This document shows positions 1 to 6,622 of a DNA stretch of 7,665 nt, in pieces. The notes beneath the pieces are model-generated. The model worked only from the letters and a program-made list of their open reading frames with translations, had not been told where the DNA came from and did no database searches. Origin of the DNA: UBA1550 sp049294435 (GTDB lineage: Bacteria; Patescibacteriota; Minisyncoccia; Phycocordibacterales; UBA1550). Where the stretch lies: the NCBI GenBank assembly GCA_049294435.1, contig JBAQCU010000053.1, forward strand, positions 1 to 7,665, given 5' to 3'. The stretch's first letter is position 1, and the number at the start of each line of letters is the position of its first letter. The translations under genes and the position numbers were made by a program.

Positions 1-29
1 AACCTGCAGTTTTTGCTTCGTGCCTGCAA

Positions 30-1409
30 CTACTTCAATTTTCGCATATCAGAAGTTATAGCAGATGCTGGCACTACTGATCTTGTGGTTGTGGCAGTCG
101 TGGTAGAAACTACGACAGGGACAGAGAGCGGAGTTCGTGGCTCCTTCTCGCTTATGCGATATAACCATGGCGTTCCCGACAGTTTGTTCATAAAGAGGAG
201 GTACGCATCATCCGACGAAAGAATAGGGTTGATTATATCTAGGAATGGCGCCCCAAGGTCGCTCGGAGACATTATTTTTTTTGTGCCAAGGGTTAGGGCA
301 TTGATTTCCCACAGGTCGTCAGAAAAAGCAATGACACCTTGATACCACTGGTCAGGGTAATCCCCCGGAGGGAGGTTGCGCGGTACCGCGCAGTATACAA
401 CAGATGGGTTTTGTCTCCCCCACGCGCATTTTTCTGGCAGGGTTTCGAGGTTGAGAGAGCGCGTCTCCTTTGTGTCTGTGTTGTAAATGGAAAGCATTGG
501 CGCCTTGCCTTTCGTTTCTGAATACAGAACGAATCTTGAGTCGTGGCTTGTGAGTGTAGTTAAACCATTTATATCGGCAAGGATTTTTATTAACGCTTTT
601 GTTTTTATGTCAATAAAGTAGAGATACCCCGGAACCATTGTTGATGGTTTTGTGGTGAGGGTTATAATCTTTTGATTTGGAAACTGAGGAAGCCACTCGG
701 TAAAAGAAGAATTAAAGATTGCTGAAACGTCAGCGTCTTTAAAGGTTGCAACGGACCCTGTTGACGCCTCAGCTCCATTTTCAAGGTAAAAAAGTTTATC
801 GGCGCCGTCTTCAGCGGTCGCCATAAAGGGAATATAGTCTGGAAGAAAGATTTCTTCTGTCCTTAAAAAAGCGCCAGGCATACTTTCTGTGGAAGTGCTC
901 CGCGCAAAAGAAACGGTTGGCGTATCAATATTTAATATCCTGGTTTTTATTGTTCCTCCGGTTTTGTCGTCAGTAAAACGCACAACAACACCCTTGCCAT
1001 TGTTGCCCCACAGCGCCTCCGCGATACGTGAACGTGTTTCGTTTACGATGCGCGACTCCGCGTATGTTGAAAGTTGTGTTTCGTAAATATGCCCCAAACC
1101 GCGTTCAATATAGCGCGCGGCGACTGTGCGGTACAGACCGCTCCCCGCTTCGGCAAAGCCAGCTCCTGCAACAGGTTTTTTGTGAAGCTCATATAGGCGA
1201 GTAAGAGGAGCGCTTTTTTCAGGGGCTTGCAACTCTTCCTCAGGCGGAACCTTTTCGCCTGTTTGCGCAGGCGCGCGGCCAGCTTCGCCGGGGAACATCT
1301 CCGCTGGCGTTGGGAGAACATCTTTCATTGAAAGATACCAATACGCGCCGCCAAAAATCACTCCGAGGGCGATAGTTGATATGATTATAATGATTTTATT
1401 GCGTTTCAT
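30..1409 (-). CDS. Membrane-anchored probable beta-propeller protein, downstream partner of the pilin
   Basis: This 459-residue protein has a single N-terminal membrane segment (about residues 5-27, preceded by KRNK), so most of it should lie outside the membrane. A Pro/Glu-rich linker (about 31-70) separates the anchor from a globular region. From about residue 195 onward the sequence alternates short beta-like stretches with Asp/Gly turns (for example LYFIDIKTKALIKI, SRFVLYSE, LSIYNTDTKE, LLFMNKLSGTPWLYRI). This resembles TolB/WD40-like propeller blades, but I see no exact blade signature. Two cysteines, C328 and C340, could form a disulfide. The C-terminus (about 428-459) is Thr/Val/Ser-rich and low-complexity. 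The start lies 2 nt after the pilin stop (TAA-AC-ATG), which implies translational coupling and a joint role with the pilin. No known enzyme motif is seen. The coding call is secure; the fold is inferred and the function unknown. Confidence 0.85.
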   Translation of the reverse strand: MKRNKIIIIISTIALGVIFGGAYWYLSMKDVLPTPAEMFPGEAGRAPAQTGEKVPPEEELQAPEKSAPLTRLYELHKKPVAGAGFAEAGSGLYRTVAARYIERGLGHIYETQLSTYAESRIVNETRSRIAEALWGNNGKGVVVRFTDDKTGGTIKTRILNIDTPTVSFARSTSTESMPGAFLRTEEIFLPDYIPFMATAEDGADKLFYLENGAEASTGSVATFKDADVSAIFNSSFTEWLPQFPNQKIITLTTKPSTMVPGYLYFIDIKTKALIKILADINGLTTLTSHDSRFVLYSETKGKAPMLSIYNTDTKETRSLNLETLPEKCAWGRQNPSVVYCAVPRNLPPGDYPDQWYQGVIAFSDDLWEINALTLGTKKIMSPSDLGAPFLDIINPILSSDDAYLLFMNKLSGTPWLYRISEKEPRTPLSVPVVVSTTTATTTRSVVPASAITSDMRKLK

Positions 1410-1411
1410 GT

Positions 1412-1885
1412 TTAATTGTCTAGCACAGCGGGGTCATCATCGTGGCTCTGTGTGCCATCTTCCGATGGGGCTGACTCAGTAGGTGTAGGTTTGCTCGGGG
1501 AGACTTTTTTAAGTGATAAATCAAATGCCACAAGTTTTGGGTTGATAGAACTTAAAATAAGGTACGAAGTAAGTATTAAAGCAAGACCGATGAATGCATT
1601 TGTGATGCGAGTCTTTGCGGTACTTTTTGCATCGGGAGAAATCCCCGCCGCGACATACTGCAAACCTCCGATGATTGCCATAAGGATAGAGAGAGACGCG
1701 CCGATGGCAATCAGGAGCTTTATCGCTCCAGAGAGATACGTGGAAAGATTTGTGGTGTTTGCGCCAGCGACCAGTGTACCTGGAAGAGGGGCAAGCGGTA
1801 CATAAGTTTGCGCATGCAGAGCGACCACCCCAACACTAAGAGAGATAAGAAGAGAAGCAAGGATTGAAAGGAGATATTTTTTCAT
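1412..1885 (-). CDS. T4SS-type pilin (VirB2/TrbC-like, small two-helix pilin)
   Basis: This 157-residue protein is the likely pilus or channel subunit. It has a signal peptide (KK at 2-3, hydrophobic to about 23, probable cleavage after the ALHA stretch near residue 25). The mature part has two hydrophobic helices, about 52-78 and 94-113. The loop between them is short and charged (SPDAKSTAKTR), and a GGLQYVAAG motif ends the first helix and INPKL follows the second. This arrangement is that of the T4SS-type pilins common in Candidate Phyla Radiation genomes and is analogous to VirB2. The C-terminal tail (about 124-157) is unusual: rich in Pro, Ser and Thr, then acidic (HDDD), perhaps exposed or processed. 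No Shine-Dalgarno is visible before the ATG. The gene is separated from the upstream Ig-like gene by 141 bp and is coupled to the downstream propeller-like gene. Confidence 0.88.
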   Translation of the reverse strand: MKKYLLSILASLLISLSVGVVALHAQTYVPLAPLPGTLVAGANTTNLSTYLSGAIKLLIAIGASLSILMAIIGGLQYVAAGISPDAKSTAKTRITNAFIGLALILTSYLILSSINPKLVAFDLSLKKVSPSKPTPTESAPSEDGTQSHDDDPAVLDN

Positions 1886-2026
1886 TTTACCCGAGAAAAT
1901 TTTTACTAATAAAAAAGTAATTTACTGATTTATAAATTAGGTGACTATCGAAATCTTGCTTCGTTATTGTATTATACAACATATATACATTTTATGATGT
2001 GTTAGTAAAAACTTTAGCGGGTTAAT
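1886..2026 (-). promoter_or_regulatory. Intergenic promoter region and AT-rich leader of the pilin gene
   Basis: These 141 bp hold no ORF. On the minus strand a perfect TATAAT lies at 1976-1971, in an 11-mer GTTGTATAATA also found at the PrgI promoter. No good -35 is spaced 16-18 nt upstream of it. An alternative weaker pair is TTTACT, 16 nt, TATATA further upstream. Using the TATAAT, transcription would begin near 1964 and leave a leader of about 78 nt. The leader is very AT-rich with only short hairpin options (TTACT/AGTAA with an 8-nt loop) and no Shine-Dalgarno. No rho-independent terminator follows the upstream gene, so read-through is possible. Confidence 0.45.
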
Positions 2027-3130
2027 TTAAAAAATGGGACGAGAAGATGCGCTACTTTCATTAAAGTTGACCTTGAGGTCTTTTTTTGTGGATTGGAAGG
2101 TTTTGGTAATTCCTCGCATTGAGAGCGATATGAGAGATGCCCCCTCTAACCCCTTATCGTTTCTGAGTGTTATTGAGCGTCCGTAATTTTGTACATCCTT
2201 CCCATTGACCGACCAGTTGTATTTAAGTACAGGAACTTCACCCCTTTCGTTTGAAAAAAAGTACGGTTCCGCGCTCACGGAAATCTCTTTTTTGTTTAAT
2301 GTTGTTTCGGTGTCAAATGGCTTATCATACTTAACACCAAGGAGGGGGTCTTTTTCGTAAAATAGAATGAACGGGCGTGTTTGTGGCAAGTAAATATACA
2401 TTTCCGACTGAGCGCTGTCATCAAGAGCAGAAACATCAAGTGTGATTTTGGTGTTTGTGAGCGGTTTTGGTCCAGTAAAAGAATATGTGTTTTTCCTAAA
2501 CCCGGAAGCTGTTGCGACGGAGTACCCATCTTTTTTCCAATTGTACACCAAGTTTCCAGCTCCAAGGGGGTTCCCAGCATCTGCCATATCGGGCACAGCG
2601 ATAATCCTCACACCGGCTTCGGGTACCATCAGAGCTTTTCCTCTGTAAAAAGGAGGGGTGTAAGTGTCCGCTTCCCACATAATAGTAACACCCACAGGAG
2701 TGAAATAAAAATCTTTGTTCACAACCTCGCCAGTGTTTGTGACAATAGAGAGAGAAATATGAGTTGTCTGTCCTGAAGGACCGTTTTGAAAAGTGAAGGA
2801 GGTTCTTCCCATTCCACGCGACATAACAATGCCATTGAGAGACCAAGAAATATTTGCTTTATAGAGATCAGTGATGTAACTTTCTATGGTAATCTGCACG
2901 GGAACATTCGGCCCTGGGTTTGGCGGGCTTACTTTTATATCCAAATATGCCCCAACAGCGCTTTTCTGGATTTCAGATACATTTAGAGAATCTTGTTTGC
3001 GTCTTTCCATCAAAGTGTTGATAAGGTTTTGATAGGATTGATTTTGGGACACTTCGTTTGTTGTTTGCGCAAATGAAAAGAGTGGAGTGGCGAAAAGAGT
3101 GATTACTATAAGAAAACCCATAGATTTCAT
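2027..3130 (-). CDS. Secreted protein with three Ig-like (PKD-type) repeats
   Basis: From the chosen start the protein has 367 residues. It begins MKSMGFLIVITLFATPLFSFAQ, a clear signal peptide with probable cleavage near SFA-Q, so the protein is exported. A short helical stretch rich in Gln, Asn and charged residues follows. Three beta-rich modules each carry the same core motif around a Trp: ISWSLNG (Trp at about 96), YNWKKDG (about 198) and YNWSVNG (about 306), as in Ig/PKD-fold repeats. No catalytic motif is visible, so a structural or adhesive extracytoplasmic role beside the secretion machine is inferred. The frame is also open from an ATG at 3166, adding 12 residues. I prefer 3130 because the signal peptide then starts at residue 1 and a TATACT lies exactly 6 nt before this ATG. 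The C-terminus is Ser-rich and not hydrophobic. Confidence 0.85.
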   Translation of the reverse strand: MKSMGFLIVITLFATPLFSFAQTTNEVSQNQSYQNLINTLMERRKQDSLNVSEIQKSAVGAYLDIKVSPPNPGPNVPVQITIESYITDLYKANISWSLNGIVMSRGMGRTSFTFQNGPSGQTTHISLSIVTNTGEVVNKDFYFTPVGVTIMWEADTYTPPFYRGKALMVPEAGVRIIAVPDMADAGNPLGAGNLVYNWKKDGYSVATASGFRKNTYSFTGPKPLTNTKITLDVSALDDSAQSEMYIYLPQTRPFILFYEKDPLLGVKYDKPFDTETTLNKKEISVSAEPYFFSNERGEVPVLKYNWSVNGKDVQNYGRSITLRNDKGLEGASLISLSMRGITKTFQSTKKDLKVNFNESSASSRPIF

Positions 3131-3165
3131 ATGAATAGTATATCGCACTGTGGCGAAATATTCCA
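3131..3165 (-). promoter_or_regulatory. Promoter-like site directly upstream of the Ig-like gene (possibly leaderless)
   Basis: A TATACT hexamer (5 of 6 to consensus) lies at 3142-3137, followed by six bases (ATTCAT) and the ATG at 3130. Transcription starting 7 nt past the hexamer would begin on the A of the start codon. The -35 at a 17-nt spacing is TGGAAT, a poor match. The site overlaps the 5' extension of the same frame (3166-3131), which argues against that longer start. Confidence 0.45.
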
Positions 3166-3197
3166 TACTCCATATCCAACATCCCCCTTTTTAATTT

Positions 3198-5033
3198 TTA
3201 TATCGATCCCTCCGCTTCTGCCTCCGCCAACTCACGCTTTGCTTTTTTAATTGCGAGGATTTGCCCGGGGTCCGATGTGATAATCTGCTCCTCCGTGTAG
3301 GATGCGATGGAGCGAATAGCCACATGTTTCATTCCGGCAAAAAAGATACCCTCACCAACTCCGGATTCAAGAAGGAGAAATTTTTCCTCGTCTGTAAGGT
3401 TGAACGCTTTTTGAACGGAGTCGATAGATGTTGGAGATTGTTTCAAAAGAACCTGAATAGATGAGTTGGTCATAATAGGCAGACCGTATGGTGATTTTAA
3501 AAAGTCGTTTACGTCTTGAGTGATGGTAGATATACCTAAATAATATTTACGACCACGTTTCGCGAGAGCGTAGAGAAAGGCGGCGGTGTCATCGGACTTC
3601 ATCATCCACCATGCCTCGTCCACAACAAGGAGTCGTTTCCTGAGGGTGCGGCGGATAGCGTTCCAAATAAAGTGTGTTACGAGATACATCGCAACAGGTT
3701 TCAGGTCGTCCTCCATATCACGAACCGAAAAAACGATGAATTTGCGGTTGATGTCTACATTTGACGGCTGATTGATAAAGCCCGCCCATGAACCGCGCGT
3801 ATATTTGGTGAGCTTGGTGAGGATTCCTTCCGCGCCCTCCATTCCCGCAAGCACCATTTCAAAATCAGAAAGAAGAGGCGGTTCTATTGCAGAGAAATCG
3901 GAATCGGGCGTGATGTCTTTGAGCGCGTAAGTTTCCGCGATAGCGCGGTCTACAATGGCATCTTCCTCGGGGCTGAGACCGGAGAGCATAATTCGGAAAA
4001 GCCCGACGAGCGAGATTGTGTTTGCGCGAAGGACGTCTGCAGGGGATTCGTCTTCGCGCGGTGTCGGCAAGTCAAAAGGGTTGATGTGGTGCTCGGAGTT
4101 GAGGGAGATATTGAAATAGCGACCACCTACCGCTTCCGCCATAGACTCGTACTCGCGCTCGGGGTCAATGACGATAACATCAATGTCAAACATAAGCGAG
4201 CGCAAGATTTCTAGTTTTGTAAAAAATGATTTACCAGAACCCGACTTCGCAAAGGTAATTGAGTTGTAGTTTTCCAGAGAGAAGCGGTCAAAGAGCACGA
4301 GAGATGAGTTGTGTCTATTGATACCGTAGAGTATTCCTTTGTCTGAAGTGAGGTCGAAAGAAACAAAAGGGAAGAAGCTTGAGAGTGGCTCGGAATTGAT
4401 CTTTTTTGTGACGGCAATCTTGTCCTCATTAACTGGGATGATGCTCTGAAACGCCTCTGCCTGTTGAAAAAGCGCCGGACGAATGTAAATCAAACGAGAT
4501 TCAAGCATTGATTTTATTTCCGCTTCCACGTGCCCGAGTTCTTCCTCGCTATCAGCATAGAGAGATAAATAAAGTCCCACATCAAACATTTTTTCTTGCG
4601 ATTGCTGGAGACGGTCGCGAAGGTCTTCTAGGTCGCGGTATGCAGATTCAAGCATCGGGTCGCGCACGAAGCCCTTGCTTTCGCGCATACTAATCTGGCT
4701 TTGCACTTCAGCGACCTTTTTTTCAAATTTTTTCATTATAGCGACAGTGTCGACAGGGTGAATGTAGATTGCGATATCAAAGACCTTGTCCAAGTTAATC
4801 AATGGAGACAACCAGTTGTCTGAAACAACACTCGGGTACGAAGTGATAAAAAATGAACGTACAACTTTTTCTCCCAAAATAAGTTCTTTTGAGGTTACCT
4901 TAACCGCTGATGGGGCGATGATGTCGGCGAAGTTGAGCCCTGTGTCAACATAAAGATCTTGCGGAAGCACAGGGACTGAGTTTGTCCCAGCTTCTGTATT
5001 GGTGTCCTTTGTTTTTCCGAAAAAATTTATCAT
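3198..5033 (-). CDS. virB4: VirB4/TraC-family T4SS ATPase
   Basis: This 611-residue protein is the conjugation-type ATPase that powers T4SS assembly or transport at the cytoplasmic membrane. The N-terminal part (about 40-240) matches the second half of the VirB4 N-terminal region and includes a likely coiled coil (about 100-150). The C-terminal P-loop domain is complete: Walker A in FAKSGSGKS (K268, S269), the VIDPEREY motif (about 288-295), Walker B LLVVDE (D472, E473) followed by AWWMM, an AKRGRKYYLG segment with candidate arginine-finger residues (R493, R495), and the TQD motif (505-507). All key residues are intact, so activity is expected. Canonical VirB4 has about 800 residues; the missing front part is supplied by the gene just upstream (219 residues, 11-bp gap). 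The start context ACAAAATATG has no Shine-Dalgarno. Confidence 0.95.
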   Translation of the reverse strand: MINFFGKTKDTNTEAGTNSVPVLPQDLYVDTGLNFADIIAPSAVKVTSKELILGEKVVRSFFITSYPSVVSDNWLSPLINLDKVFDIAIYIHPVDTVAIMKKFEKKVAEVQSQISMRESKGFVRDPMLESAYRDLEDLRDRLQQSQEKMFDVGLYLSLYADSEEELGHVEAEIKSMLESRLIYIRPALFQQAEAFQSIIPVNEDKIAVTKKINSEPLSSFFPFVSFDLTSDKGILYGINRHNSSLVLFDRFSLENYNSITFAKSGSGKSFFTKLEILRSLMFDIDVIVIDPEREYESMAEAVGGRYFNISLNSEHHINPFDLPTPREDESPADVLRANTISLVGLFRIMLSGLSPEEDAIVDRAIAETYALKDITPDSDFSAIEPPLLSDFEMVLAGMEGAEGILTKLTKYTRGSWAGFINQPSNVDINRKFIVFSVRDMEDDLKPVAMYLVTHFIWNAIRRTLRKRLLVVDEAWWMMKSDDTAAFLYALAKRGRKYYLGISTITQDVNDFLKSPYGLPIMTNSSIQVLLKQSPTSIDSVQKAFNLTDEEKFLLLESGVGEGIFFAGMKHVAIRSIASYTEEQIITSDPGQILAIKKAKRELAEAEAEGSI

Positions 5034-5044
5034 ATTTTGTAGTA

Positions 5045-5704
5045 TTATCTTACGTCTACCTTCTTTTCCGCTTCTCCGGGATTAAATAAACGGTAGTACA
5101 ATTCGGTAAGCTCTTCGGTGCCTAGAGGGACCACGCGCACCCCAGTGCGCGATAGCCCCTGACTTATTATTCCCGCTCGCTGTTCAAGTTGTGTGCGCGC
5201 TTCCTCAAATGCCAGAATGGCATCCTGTGAGGGCATGGCGCTCCCCTCCTTCTTTTTTCCGAAAAGACCACCCAGAAAGCCGCCACTCGGCGCGTTTGTT
5301 GCAGTAACAGATTTAGGTGGCGCGTAAGGTACGACAATAACAAAAAGCTTACTCATAATGTTTGTGGATTGAGCTATGGTTTTTACGAAGCCCATGTACT
5401 CGCGAATCTGGATTTTCAATAAATCATTCACCTCCTCCTTGAGGCGCCCGTCAAGGAGTACCAGATATGGTCTGATGTCCAGACGTCGTGATTGGATGAA
5501 AATTTGCGTTGAAAACTCCAGCGAGTTTAAAAAGGTCTGGAACTGCATCAATACTGCTTGTTGCTCATCTCCCGACTTGAGAGCAAGATTAACCGATGAC
5601 GCCATAAGAAGCATGCGAATAGTCCCGTCTTTTAAAATCACGACACCGTCGCGAATTTCCTTGATTGGTACAAAATCCTGTGATGCTTTTGATTTAATGG
5701 CCAT
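5045..5704 (-). CDS. TraC-like / VirB4 N-terminal-domain protein
   Basis: This 219-residue protein has no ATPase motifs. Residues about 10-130 (FVPIKEIRDG, VVILKDGTIRMLL, then a helix and the strand pair TQIFIQSRRLDIRPYL, and FVIVVPY) resemble the first part of the VirB4/TraC N-terminal domain, which contacts other channel components. A Gly/Lys-rich stretch (about 139-153, GGFLGGLFGKKK) looks like a flexible loop. It is followed by a helical segment and a conserved-looking end (VRVVPLGTEELTELYYRLFNPG). Together with the downstream 611-residue ATPase the total is 830 residues, the size of a normal one-piece VirB4, so I read the two as a split VirB4. No Shine-Dalgarno is present (CTAATTTATG). 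An S23-gene cassette ends 5 bp before its start codon and separates it from the PrgI-family gene. Confidence 0.88.
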   Translation of the reverse strand: MAIKSKASQDFVPIKEIRDGVVILKDGTIRMLLMASSVNLALKSGDEQQAVLMQFQTFLNSLEFSTQIFIQSRRLDIRPYLVLLDGRLKEEVNDLLKIQIREYMGFVKTIAQSTNIMSKLFVIVVPYAPPKSVTATNAPSGGFLGGLFGKKKEGSAMPSQDAILAFEEARTQLEQRAGIISQGLSRTGVRVVPLGTEELTELYYRLFNPGEAEKKVDVR

Positions 5705-5709
5705 AAATT

Positions 5710-5749
5710 AGTTTGTAAAGTTGTGAAGTTAAAAGTCCTTAAAGTAAAA
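5710..5749. repeat. Left arm of the S23 cassette (inverted copy)
   Basis: On the plus strand this reads AGTTTGTAAAGTTGTGAAG followed by TTAAAAGTCCTTAAAGTAAAA-like sequence, made of degenerate 8-9 bp units (AGTTTGTAA, AGTTGTGA, AGTTAAA). It matches the minus-strand reading of the right arm: GTAAAGTT, AAAGTC and TAAAGTAAA are exact shared blocks. It fills the space between the S23 stop and the next start codon. Confidence 0.6.
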
Positions 5750-5750
5750 T

Positions 5751-6095
5751 TCATAAGGTCTTAATGAAGCCAGAAAGCATTTTTGATATTTCAACCGCTT
5801 GAGCATAAAGTTCCTCGAACTCTTGTTTCGAAATATACTTTAACTCGTGTCCCAAGTATAGCATTGACAGGACTTCTCCGCACGAACCTTTTGCGATGAA
5901 CAAGTAATGTTTAAACTCTTTGTCACTCCTACGCTCAAACCCCTCGGCAATATTGTTCATTACCGAAACTCCTGCGCGTTGAATTTGATCTTTAAATCCA
6001 TAATCTTTATTTGTGTTAAATATCCCATAAATACAAAGTGATAAAGTTTTTGCCTTTTGCCAGGCGATGATATCCTCGAATTTTTCTATTCGCAT
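5751..6095 (-). CDS. Four-helix bundle protein, S23 ribosomal / 23S rRNA intervening-sequence protein family
   Basis: This 114-residue, wholly helical protein carries the hallmarks of the S23/IVP family: the start FEDIIAWQKA (residues 6-15), then DQIQRAGVSVMNNIAEGFERR (about 36-56), and the helix KHYLFIAKGSCGEVLSML (about 62-79). Length matches the family norm (about 110-125). Family members are encoded inside 23S rRNA intervening sequences and also as many stand-alone copies in Candidate Phyla Radiation genomes; their biochemical role is not established. Here the gene lies between PrgI and VirB4 genes, in the same direction, flanked by inverted repeat arms. That suggests an inserted passenger, not a secretion component. 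It ends in TGA, and AAAGTAAATG at its start offers no Shine-Dalgarno. Confidence 0.9.
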   Translation of the reverse strand: MRIEKFEDIIAWQKAKTLSLCIYGIFNTNKDYGFKDQIQRAGVSVMNNIAEGFERRSDKEFKHYLFIAKGSCGEVLSMLYLGHELKYISKQEFEELYAQAVEISKMLSGFIKTL

Positions 6096-6136
6096 TTACT
6101 TTATAGACTTTACAGACCTTATAACTTTACAGACTT
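6096..6136. repeat. Right arm of the S23 cassette
   Basis: On the minus strand this begins AAGTCTGTAAAGTTATAA and continues with GGTCTGTAAAGTCTATAAAG, forming 8-9 bp degenerate units of type AAGTCTGTA. It runs up to the S23 start codon. The first 18 bases are translated as K-S-V-K-L-stop, the end of the PrgI-family protein. It is the imperfect inverted partner of 5710-5749. Confidence 0.6.
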
Positions 6137-6568
6137 GGTTAGCTCTTTTTCTGGAATTTGCTCGGGGCCTCGCACGTCGAGTTTAAATGACGCGTTGGAG
6201 AGTTTACCAGAAGGAACAACCGGAGTGAATAATGGCTGTGAACCGATAAACTCCTCTTCTTTGCCCGCTTTGGCCTCTTTTGTTGTTTTTTTCCATATGT
6301 AAAGTTTGTCTCGCAACATGTATTGAAACCCTGATTCAAGGACCTCGATAAATGGTCTCCCAAGTTTTTCTCTTGGGAAAAACGCGAGCGCCCAAGTGAA
6401 GACCGCGATGCCCAAAATAATCGGCGCCTTGATTACAAGATATGGGACAACGCGCCATACCAAGTAGACGCCCCCAGCCCCTCCCGCCACATAGATTGCC
6501 TGCTTGAGTGTAAGCGGACCAAAAAGTTTGTCCTCGATGTCAATGTATTGAGGAATATGAAATTGCAT
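6119..6568 (-). CDS. PrgI-family membrane protein (T4SS component)
   Basis: This 149-residue protein begins MQFHIPQYIDIEDKLFGPLT, the characteristic start of PrgI-family proteins that accompany VirB4 in Gram-positive and Candidate Phyla Radiation conjugation-like loci. Two membrane segments follow (about 22-42 and 46-64), then a cytoplasmic stretch (FFPREKLGRPFIEVLESGFQYML) and a charged tail. It is likely the inner-membrane partner of the split VirB4 downstream. The frame is open to a TTG at 6583, but that codon lies inside the 7-bp tandem repeat. The ATG at 6568 fits the family start and has a TATAAT exactly 6 nt before it. The last residues (KSVKL) are encoded by the right arm of the S23 cassette, so the native C-terminus may have been altered by insertion. 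Confidence 0.9.
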   Translation of the reverse strand: MQFHIPQYIDIEDKLFGPLTLKQAIYVAGGAGGVYLVWRVVPYLVIKAPIILGIAVFTWALAFFPREKLGRPFIEVLESGFQYMLRDKLYIWKKTTKEAKAGKEEEFIGSQPLFTPVVPSGKLSNASFKLDVRGPEQIPEKELTKSVKL

Positions 6569-6604
6569 ATGTATATTATACAACTAACAACTAACAACTA
6601 ACAA
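6569..6604 (-). promoter_or_regulatory. Promoter of the PrgI-VirB4 operon, probably leaderless
   Basis: A perfect TATAAT lies at 6580-6575, followed by ATACAT and the ATG at 6568, so initiation 7 nt past the -10 would fall on the start codon. The best -35 is TTGTTA (6604-6599, 18-nt spacing, 4 of 6 to consensus), which lies within the heptanucleotide array; shifted copies recur every 7 bp. No ribosome binding site is present. Confidence 0.6.
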
Positions 6605-6622
6605 CTAACAACTAACAACTAA
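6581..6622. repeat. Six perfect tandem copies of a 7-bp repeat
   Basis: CAACTAA on the plus strand (TTAGTTG in the sense of the operon) is repeated six times without a mismatch, 42 bp in all. The array touches the -10 hexamer of the PrgI promoter and contains its likely -35. Perfect short tandem arrays are prone to slipped-strand copy-number change. Confidence 0.97.

Larger units (their letters stand above)
5710..6136 (-). mobile_element. S23 (IVP) gene cassette bounded by imperfect inverted repeats
   Basis: An S23 four-helix-bundle gene is enclosed by two AT-rich arms of about 40 bp that are imperfect inverted repeats of each other (about three quarters of positions match, with most differences being transitions). 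The right arm overlaps the end of the PrgI-family gene and supplies its last five codons and stop. The left arm stops 5 bp before the VirB4 N-terminal gene. This organisation resembles the intervening sequences of bacterial 23S rRNA genes, where an S23 ORF lies between complementary ends, but here it sits in a protein-coding operon. No transposase is present. A TTAG at each edge (5708-5711 and 6139-6142) might be a target duplication, but this is too short to trust. The mobile nature is inferred. Confidence 0.5.

Noticed and set aside
1..29. Two TGCAGG/CCTGCA words after the propeller-like gene
   Set aside because: Too short and too close to the window edge to call a terminator or a repeat.
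13..2776. Plus-strand ORFs such as 13-342, 1416-1805 and 2381-2776
   Set aside because: They lie opposite well-supported minus-strand genes, have no recognisable domains and no start signals; they are antisense shadows.
3131..3166. Longer start of the Ig-like protein at 3166
   Set aside because: It would put 12 residues before the signal peptide and would be partly removed by the promoter-like TATACT; no spaced ribosome site supports it.
2973..3182. Minus-strand ORF of 69 residues starting at an ATG preceded by GGGGG
   Set aside because: It overlaps the Ig-like gene's signal peptide region in another frame, the G-run touches the ATG with no spacing, and the product looks random.
6569..6583. 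TTG start of the PrgI-family protein inside the tandem repeat
   Set aside because: The family begins at MQF..P, matching the ATG at 6568, and the promoter geometry also points there.
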